Both the position numbers and the translations under genes were made by a program. Below, piece by piece: positions 5,337 to 10,342 of a DNA stretch of 10,342 bases; the first letter of the stretch is position 1; each line of letters begins with the position of its first letter. The stretch covers positions 1,045 through 11,386 of the forward strand of contig VBCL01000036.1 in NCBI GenBank assembly GCA_005888865.1. Direction: 5' to 3'. Source of the stretch: Betaproteobacteria bacterium. GTDB taxonomy: Bacteria > Pseudomonadota > Gammaproteobacteria > Burkholderiales > Casimicrobiaceae. The notes beneath the pieces were generated by a model. It had not been told where the DNA came from, did no database searches, and saw nothing but the letters and a program-made list of their open reading frames with translations.

Positions 5337-7679
5337 ATGCGGCCGATGCCAAGCTCGCCAACGACACGTTTCAGGAACTTGCTGGTGAATGGCTCCCGCG
5401 TTCTGGTTGCGGGTTCATCTCGATTGCGCTGCGGGCGACGCTTTTGGACCGTTGTGGCGCCGGTCGTCGTGCTGTTTGCCGCAAGCGCCGTGCGGCCCGC
5501 GCTCGCCAATCCCATTGTTGTTACCACAACCCGGCAAGGAGTGACCGATCCTAGAAACTGCTCGCTGCAGGAGGCGATTCATTCGGCCAATTTCCATCAG
5601 GCGCTAGCCATTGATTCGACCAACCCTGATCACTTTTACACCACAGGATGCATGCCCGGCAGTGGGAACGACATCATCACGCTGCCCGACGGGGCCGTTC
5701 TCCAAATGACCAGCATTGAGGATGATGCTCATAATCCATTTGGTCCCACGGCTACACCAATCGTGTTCTCAAACATCATCATCGAGGCGAACGGAGCGAC
5801 CCTGGTTGCGGCCGCCGACGCGCCCAACATGCGCGTATTCGCGGTCGGCGCTGCATCGATTGCCACTCCCAATGGAGCGCTCTCGGGCACTGGGAAGCTG
5901 ACGATCAGGAACGCCTACATCAAAGGCTTTCATGTCAGGGGCGGTGACGGAACGTCCGGCGGTGGTGGAGGCCTGGGCGCGGGTGGCGCGATTTATGTGG
6001 ATGGGAGCATGGGAAGCGGGATAACAGAGCTCACCATTGAGAACTGCACGTTTGACGGCAACGGAGCGGTGGGCGGCAACGGAACCCATCACTCGAACGC
6101 GGGGCCCGGCGGTGGAGGAGGAGGTTTGGGCGGTGCTGGCGGGGGCGCAGAAGGAGACCAGACTGGACTTGTGGAAGGGGGCGAAGGCGGTGGAGGAGGT
6201 GGTGGTGGGTCGCGAGGGAGTGGCGGTACCAATGGTGGGTTGACCCGGACGTGCGTTCCGGTGCGTGCAGGTTGCAATGGGGGTTGGGCGTCTCCCGGCG
6301 GAGGCGGCGGAGGCGGTACCGTAAACTCCGGCGCTGCCGCCTTCAGTCTGCAACCCGTTGAGCCAAGCGTGGGAGGGTTCTCGTGTGGCGGCAAGGGCGG
6401 CGGTTATCGCGACGATGGCAATGATGGGCCCTGTCCCGGTGGTGGCGGCGGCGGAGGCGGCGATCCTGACCAGATTGCTCTTATCCGATACGGAGGGGAT
6501 GGGGGAAATGGCAACTACGGCGGTGGCGGTGGCGGCGGCGGCTTCCATAACAGCGTGCTAAGCAACGCGATTTTCGGCCGGCAGGGCGGCCACGGCGGTT
6601 TCGGCGGCGGCGGTGGCGCTGGTGGGCAGGGCGATAACGGAGGCGCTGGGGGCTTTGGCGGTGGTGGCGGCGCGGGTGGCGATACTCCCGGCGTCGGCGG
6701 AATTTACGGTGGTGCTGGTTCCCAGAACGGCGGGGGCGCAGGCGGAGGTTTAGGAGGAGCGATCTTCAGTCATTTTGGCAACGTAATCGTCAGGAACAGC
6801 ACGTTCACTAACAACTACGTATCGCATGGCTTGCCTGGCGGCGCGGGGTGGGGCGAAGACGCAGGTGGAGCAATCTTCGCCGCGGATGGAAGCCTGACGG
6901 TGCTCGACTCGACCATCAGCGGCAACCAAAGCACGGGAGCCGGAGCGGGCATCGTCGTTTACAGGAACGAGAGCAATCTGGTGACTTCCTTCACGCTGCG
7001 CAACACGATCGTAGCGAACAACGGCGCGCGGGAATGCATGCACCAGAACGGAGTGAACGCTGCCGGGTCCGGCAATCTGATCGTTAACAACTTCGGATGT
7101 CCGGGCACGGTGGTTTCTTTGGATCCGCAACTGGGGCCTTTGCAGCTCAATGCCCCTGGCTCGACTCCGACGATGGCAATCGATTCCAAGAGCCCAGCCT
7201 ATAACGTCGCGGATTCAACCACTTCCCTCGCCCAGGATCAACGCGGTGTTCCGCGCCCGCAGGCAATTGGGTTTGATATCGGAGCATATGAGCTCATCAA
7301 ACCGTTGGCCGATCTGGCGATCGCGAAGACGACGGTCGGGGAGCCACATGCGGGTCAAAACTTCTCCTATATCATCGACGTGGAGAACCAAGGTCCAGCC
7401 GACGCGCAGAATGTCAGCATAACGGACGCGCTGCCCAACGGCACGGTCTTTAGTTCAATTACGGGAAGCGGCAACTTCAACTGCAGCGGCACCGGGCCGG
7501 TCACCTGTGCCAAGCAGACGATGACTGCGGGCGAAATTGATTCATTGACGCTCACGATTTTCATTCCGTCAAGCATCGTGAAGGGTACGCAAATCAAGAA
7601 CTCGGTCAGTATCACTTCGACAACGCCGGATCCGAATCTGGCCAACAACTCCGCTTCGGTCCTGGCAACGATTCAATGA
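5337..7679 (+). CDS. Secreted glycine-rich parallel beta-helix protein with C-terminal DUF11 domain
   Basis: This is a large exported protein (780 residues from ATG 5337) with no assigned function. An unusually long Sec signal spans residues 1-57: a basic n-region, the hydrophobic core FWTVVAPVVVLFAASAV and cleavage after ALA. The mature N-terminus has NCSLQEAIHSAN followed by GSGNDIITLPDG, the opening typical of 'choice-of-anchor Q' beta-helix proteins. Beta-helix rungs such as LTIENCTFDGN, VIVRNSTFTNN and LTVLDSTISGN lie on both sides of a glycine-rich stretch (about 200-477). The end of the helix domain is RGVPRPQAIGFDIGAYE, the usual end of that family. Residues of about 657-780 are a DUF11 domain (ADLAIAKT, NQGPADAQNVSITDALP). 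Cysteines occur as spaced pairs, consistent with disulfides outside the cytoplasm. The protein ends right after DUF11 with no visible PEP-CTERM, LPXTG or other sorting tail. Adhesin or surface structural roles are guesses. Confidence 0.88.
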   Translation: MRPMPSSPTTRFRNLLVNGSRVLVAGSSRLRCGRRFWTVVAPVVVLFAASAVRPALANPIVVTTTRQGVTDPRNCSLQEAIHSANFHQALAIDSTNPDHFYTTGCMPGSGNDIITLPDGAVLQMTSIEDDAHNPFGPTATPIVFSNIIIEANGATLVAAADAPNMRVFAVGAASIATPNGALSGTGKLTIRNAYIKGFHVRGGDGTSGGGGGLGAGGAIYVDGSMGSGITELTIENCTFDGNGAVGGNGTHHSNAGPGGGGGGLGGAGGGAEGDQTGLVEGGEGGGGGGGGSRGSGGTNGGLTRTCVPVRAGCNGGWASPGGGGGGGTVNSGAAAFSLQPVEPSVGGFSCGGKGGGYRDDGNDGPCPGGGGGGGGDPDQIALIRYGGDGGNGNYGGGGGGGGFHNSVLSNAIFGRQGGHGGFGGGGGAGGQGDNGGAGGFGGGGGAGGDTPGVGGIYGGAGSQNGGGAGGGLGGAIFSHFGNVIVRNSTFTNNYVSHGLPGGAGWGEDAGGAIFAADGSLTVLDSTISGNQSTGAGAGIVVYRNESNLVTSFTLRNTIVANNGARECMHQNGVNAAGSGNLIVNNFGCPGTVVSLDPQLGPLQLNAPGSTPTMAIDSKSPAYNVADSTTSLAQDQRGVPRPQAIGFDIGAYELIKPLADLAIAKTTVGEPHAGQNFSYIIDVENQGPADAQNVSITDALPNGTVFSSITGSGNFNCSGTGPVTCAKQTMTAGEIDSLTLTIFIPSSIVKGTQIKNSVSITSTTPDPNLANNSASVLATIQ
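5934..6765 (+). repeat. Glycine-rich low-complexity coding region (GGN tracts)
   Basis: Within the beta-helix gene about 830 bp encode mainly glycine in runs of up to eight (for example near 6106-6130, 6187-6210, 6439-6461 and 6520-6542). Short spacers contain Ala, Asn, Asp, Ser or Phe. GGC, GGT and GGA codons are mixed, so this is not an exact DNA repeat. The + strand is strongly G-rich here. The glycine segments resemble PGRS-type loops, but there is no PE domain and no relation to mycobacteria is implied. Confidence 0.85.
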
Positions 7680-7825
7680 CGGGGTGAATGTCACGAAGGC
7701 GGACCCTCGGCGCTTAACCGGAAGCAGCGTGACCTTCAGTTTCGCGACACGCTTTCAGCTTGTTGCACCTGCCTCCAAGTGAAGGACCAGCCAGAGCCCT
7801 CACATCACAAATTGTCCACCACGTC

Positions 7826-7854
7826 TTGACACCAATCGGCGTTCGTCCTACCGT
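7826..7854 (+). promoter_or_regulatory. Candidate sigma-70 promoter of the CBS gene
   Basis: A perfect -35 TTGACA at 7826-7831 is followed, after 17 bp, by TACCGT at 7849-7854, a -10 with three consensus positions. Transcription would start near 7860, giving a short leader of about 30 nt before ATG 7889. This supports separate transcription from the beta-helix gene. Confidence 0.55.
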
Positions 7855-7875
7855 GATTGGGTCTCCCGTTGGATC

Positions 7876-7883
7876 GGGGAGAG
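7876..7883 (+). promoter_or_regulatory. Ribosome binding site of the CBS gene
   Basis: GGGGAGAG lies 5 nt before ATG 7889. It chooses this start over an ATG at 7760, which lies upstream of the candidate promoter. Confidence 0.75.
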
Positions 7884-7888
7884 CTGCT

Positions 7889-8320
7889 ATGCCACACCGA
7901 CTGATCAGAACGATCATCGAGAATCAAGAGATTCTGACTGCTCCGAGCACAACGACCGTTCGCGACGCTGCGCGCTTGATGAGGCAGCATAAAACCGGCG
8001 CACTCCTAGTATGTGACAAGAGGCACCTTGTCGGCGTGTTCACCGAGCGCGACGCGCTCTTTCGCGTGACCGCCGAGGAATGCGATCCGAAAACCACATT
8101 ACTAGCCGACGTGATGACGCCAAAGCCACGGACGATCGGCGCCGACAAACCGCTCGGCCACGCGCTGCACATGATGTATGAGGGTGGGTTTCGCAATGTG
8201 CCCGTAGTGGAGAACGGGCGGCTGATAGGCCTGGTCTCCGCGCACCACGCGCTCGGCCCCGAGCTCAAGGAGCTCGTATCAGAGATGGATCAGCGCGAGA
8301 ACATCGCCGAGATCCTATAG
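7889..8320 (+). CDS. Stand-alone tandem CBS-domain protein
   Basis: This is a small, soluble 143-residue protein made of one CBS pair (Bateman module), which usually senses adenine nucleotides or similar ligands and controls a partner. CBS1 covers about residues 17-66 and has the full nucleotide-site signature GVFTERDAL, with T52 and D55. CBS2 covers about 76-125, starts with DVMTPKP and includes LHMMYEGGFRNVPVV. Its signature is GLVSAHHAL, so the usual aspartate is H120. The C-terminal tail LGPELKE...QRENIAEIL is conserved in this group of proteobacterial CBS proteins as I know it. There is no attached enzyme, channel or DNA-binding domain, so it must act on a separate partner that is not evident here. 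ATG 7889 is supported by the ribosome binding site. The gene converges with the M13 peptidase gene. Confidence 0.92.
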   Translation: MPHRLIRTIIENQEILTAPSTTTVRDAARLMRQHKTGALLVCDKRHLVGVFTERDALFRVTAEECDPKTTLLADVMTPKPRTIGADKPLGHALHMMYEGGFRNVPVVENGRLIGLVSAHHALGPELKELVSEMDQRENIAEIL

Positions 8321-8360
8321 CTCCGAACAGTAGCGGACAGGACTTTAGCCAGCACCGTAA

Positions 8361-8383
8361 GGCGCGCGAGTTCGTCGCGTGCC
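8361..8383. terminator. Possible bidirectional hairpin between convergent genes
   Basis: GGCGCGCGA, loop GTTCG, TCGCGTGCC forms a 9-bp stem with one G-T wobble. It sits in the 116-bp gap between the convergent CBS and M13 genes, where a shared terminator would be expected. Neither side has a T-run, so intrinsic termination would be weak. Confidence 0.4.
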
Positions 8384-8436
8384 CCTCGCGTTGAGCACGA
8401 GTTCCACCACGCAGCACAGGGGGCATGTCCGGCGTG

Positions 8437-10342
8437 CTACCAGATCCGCACCCGCGCCCTGGGCTCCAGATACAGGCGCTGGCCCGGTTTCACGTCGAAC
8501 GCGTCGTACCACGCGTCCACGTTGCGCACGGTCGAAATGCGGTAGTTCTCTGGGGCGTGGTCGCTGGCGGCCTGCGCTCTCAGTGCGTCGTCACGGTACT
8601 TCGTGCGCCAGCTTCGTGCAAAGCCGATGAAAAACTGCCGGTCCTGCTGACGCACGTAGTCCTTGTCGTTCGCTTCGCTGCCGAGTGTGTGGCGGTACGC
8701 ATCGAAGGCCGCAACCAGGCCGCCCAGGTCGGCAAGGTTTTCCGTCAACGCCAGCTTGCCGTCGACGGCCACATCCTGAAACGGCCGATAGCCTGCGAAC
8801 TGGCGCACCAGCGGTTCGGTGGCTGCCGCATAGCGCGACATGTCGTCGTCGGTCCACCAGCGACGCCGGCGGCCGTCGGCTTCGTAGTCCGCACCCAACG
8901 TGTCGACGAAGTGACTGACCTCGTGGCCGACGATCGCGCCGATGGCGCCGTAGTTCGCCGCGTCCGAGCCCGACGGGTCGAACTTGGGCACCTGTAGCAG
9001 CGCGGCAGCGAAGTTGTACGCGTTCTGGTGAAAAGTCAGCACTGCCCCGGGCCACTGCGGCGCAATGACCCACTCGATCTGGTCCACAGGTCGCCCGAGC
9101 CGGGCGATGGCCCGGTTGTAGTTGCGCTGCGCAATCCTCCGAAGATTGCCGACGGCATCGGCAGGATCCACCGTGAGATCCGAATAGTCCTGCCATCGTT
9201 CCGGGTAGCCGACGCCGAAATACAGGCTTCTCAACTTGGTCAGCGCCATCGTCTTGGTGCCGGGCGACATCCACGCCGCCGCCTCGACCCGTTGGGTGAA
9301 GGCTGCGACGACATTGGCGACGATGACTTGCACCCGGGCCTTGTGCTCGGGCGGGAAGTAGCGTTCGGCATACATCTTTCCTATGGCGTCGCTCATGGAC
9401 GATTGAGTCGCCTCGAGCGCACGCTGCGCACGCGAGTCGGACTGCCCCGAACCCGCTGCCACGCCATGCAACGTCATGGCCTCGACGGAAAGCGCCCGCG
9501 GCAGCACCTCGGCATAACGACCGATCACACGAATGCGCAGATAGTCCTTCCACGCCTGCAGCGGCTGCGTCGCCACCAATGCAGCCGCGCCCTTCAAGGC
9601 GGTCGGCTGCCATGCGACGAAAGTCTGCTGCCTGGCCAATCCGGCGGCCGCGAAGAACGCGCTCCAATCCATGCCCGGCGCTTCACGCGCGAAGTCCGCG
9701 CGCGTCCATAGCGTGTCGGCGTTGTGCTCATTGGCCGATGCCTCGCGAGTGGCATGACTGCGCGCAATGGCGGTTTCCAGTGCCATCACGGCTTCAGCCC
9801 TGCGGGCTGTCTTCGACGCGGGGCCGCCACCATCGCGGCCAAGCCTTGCCAGCATGTGGTCGATGGCCGCCTGATACTCGGCCCGCTGCGCCTGCATGCG
9901 CGAATCGGCGCCGAGGTAGTGCTCGCGGTCCGGCAGCCCCAAACCACCTTGGAGCAGGAAGGCGACATAGTCCTTCTCGCCATGGTCGCCTGCCTGCACC
10001 GCCAGCCCCAGGATGTGCGACGAGCTGTAGACGCCCAGGTTCATGGGGTCGACATCAGAACGAAGCTCGTTGCCGAGGAAACGTGTCAACCCCGCCTTGT
10101 CGCGAATGCGATTGATGCGATCCAGCAGTGGCTTCAGCGGCGCAATGCCTCGGGTCTCGATCGCGGCCTCATTCAGATAGGCGGCGCGGAAATCAGCCAC
10201 CTTGCGCGCGTCCGACCCCAAGGGCGCCGCGCTCGCGTCATCCAGCAGCTTGGCCACCTGCTGTCGGGTCCGTTCCGCAATCTGACCGCCGGCACCCCAT
10301 CGCCCCTTTCCGGTTGGGATCGCGGTGGCGTCGAGCCAGCCG
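8437..10342 (-). CDS. M13 family (neprilysin-like) zinc metallopeptidase, N-terminus cut
   Basis: This is a neprilysin/PepO-type zinc endopeptidase of family M13 that cleaves peptides. Bacterial members are often exported to the periplasm or surface, but the signal region lies outside the window. The frame is open to the right edge, giving 634 residues from GWLDATAIP, so only a short N-terminal part is missing. A GTG at 10257 is internal and not a start. The zinc site is HEVSH (nt 8911-8925), with the third ligand in TENLADLGG 61 residues later (E encoded at 8740-8742, D four residues on). Both match the M13 pattern HExxH...ExxxD. The substrate-binding motif NAY lies before it (in HQNAYNF), and the expected GxIGxIVGHE context is intact. 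The protein ends in RVRIW, with the terminal Trp normal for M13. The conserved Cys of mammalian members is absent here, as is common in bacteria. The stop TAG is at 8437-8439. It looks functional. Confidence 0.95.
   Translation of the reverse strand, partial: GWLDATAIPTGKGRWGAGGQIAERTRQQVAKLLDDASAAPLGSDARKVADFRAAYLNEAAIETRGIAPLKPLLDRINRIRDKAGLTRFLGNELRSDVDPMNLGVYSSSHILGLAVQAGDHGEKDYVAFLLQGGLGLPDREHYLGADSRMQAQRAEYQAAIDHMLARLGRDGGGPASKTARRAEAVMALETAIARSHATREASANEHNADTLWTRADFAREAPGMDWSAFFAAAGLARQQTFVAWQPTALKGAAALVATQPLQAWKDYLRIRVIGRYAEVLPRALSVEAMTLHGVAAGSGQSDSRAQRALEATQSSMSDAIGKMYAERYFPPEHKARVQVIVANVVAAFTQRVEAAAWMSPGTKTMALTKLRSLYFGVGYPERWQDYSDLTVDPADAVGNLRRIAQRNYNRAIARLGRPVDQIEWVIAPQWPGAVLTFHQNAYNFAAALLQVPKFDPSGSDAANYGAIGAIVGHEVSHFVDTLGADYEADGRRRRWWTDDDMSRYAAATEPLVRQFAGYRPFQDVAVDGKLALTENLADLGGLVAAFDAYRHTLGSEANDKDYVRQQDRQFFIGFARSWRTKYRDDALRAQAASDHAPENYRISTVRNVDAWYDAFDVKPGQRLYLEPRARVRIW

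Larger units (their letters stand above)
7680..7888 (+). other. Intergenic region upstream of the CBS gene
   Basis: These 209 bp lie between two genes on the same strand. The second half contains the candidate CBS promoter and ribosome binding site. I see no convincing terminator hairpin with a T-run after the beta-helix gene. The CBS frame is open back to 7760, but the added residues show no family features. Confidence 0.5.

Noticed and set aside
5769..6548. Antisense frame of about 259 codons, and a proline-rich antisense frame at 6089-6394
   Set aside because: Both are the complement of the glycine codons (GGN reads as NCC). No ribosome binding site or family motif is present.
5934..6765. 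Glycine-rich region as a PE-PGRS relative or a tandem-repeat/CRISPR-like array
   Set aside because: There is no PE domain, no fixed repeat unit and no regular spacers. It is low-complexity coding sequence inside a beta-helix protein.
7760..7888. Longer CBS protein start at 7760
   Set aside because: The candidate promoter at 7826-7854 and a good ribosome binding site at 7876-7883 both point to ATG 7889.
8425..8997. Plus-strand frame opposite the M13 peptidase
   Set aside because: The minus strand has an intact HEVSH zinc site and a complete family pattern. The plus frame is a shadow.

Overview
This window looks like ordinary chromosomal DNA from a GC-rich Gram-negative bacterium, most likely a beta- or gammaproteobacterium. 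That is inferred from the dense GC-rich coding, a periplasmic-type gamma-glutamyltransferase, a lipoprotein-signal methyltransferase and a Proteobacteria-style CBS protein. I see no RNA genes, insertion sequences, CRISPR arrays or phage genes.

Layout. Positions 1-386 hold the C-terminal end of an EamA/RhtA-like inner-membrane exporter (+). A TetR-family repressor (498-1142, -) and an MFS transporter (1258-2490, +) are divergent. The gap between them carries two related palindromes, each next to a likely -10 element, which suggests one regulator controlling itself and the transporter. The MFS gene converges with a complete gamma-glutamyltransferase gene (2493-4220, -), with only 2 bp between the stop codons. 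Upstream of that gene, on the same strand, is a methyltransferase with a lipoprotein signal (4292-5062, -), and the two may be co-transcribed. A 274-bp gap then leads to a large exported protein (5337-7679, +): a parallel beta-helix 'choice-of-anchor Q' type protein with a glycine-rich insert of about 280 residues and a C-terminal DUF11 domain. A small two-CBS-domain protein (7889-8320, +) follows with its own promoter and ribosome binding site. Last is an M13 (neprilysin-like) zinc metallopeptidase (8437 to the right edge, -), cut at its N-terminus.

How the genes work together. The only clear functional unit is the TetR-MFS pair, a drug- or metabolite-responsive efflux or uptake module. The methyltransferase and gamma-glutamyltransferase may form a two-gene operon, but no common pathway is evident. 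Several products act outside the cytoplasm (gamma-glutamyltransferase, the methyltransferase lipoprotein, the beta-helix protein and probably the M13 peptidase). I found no convincing new multi-gene system. The items most worth a second look are the paired operators, the glycine-rich beta-helix protein with no visible anchor, the exported methyltransferase, and the second CBS domain that lacks its usual ribose-binding aspartate.
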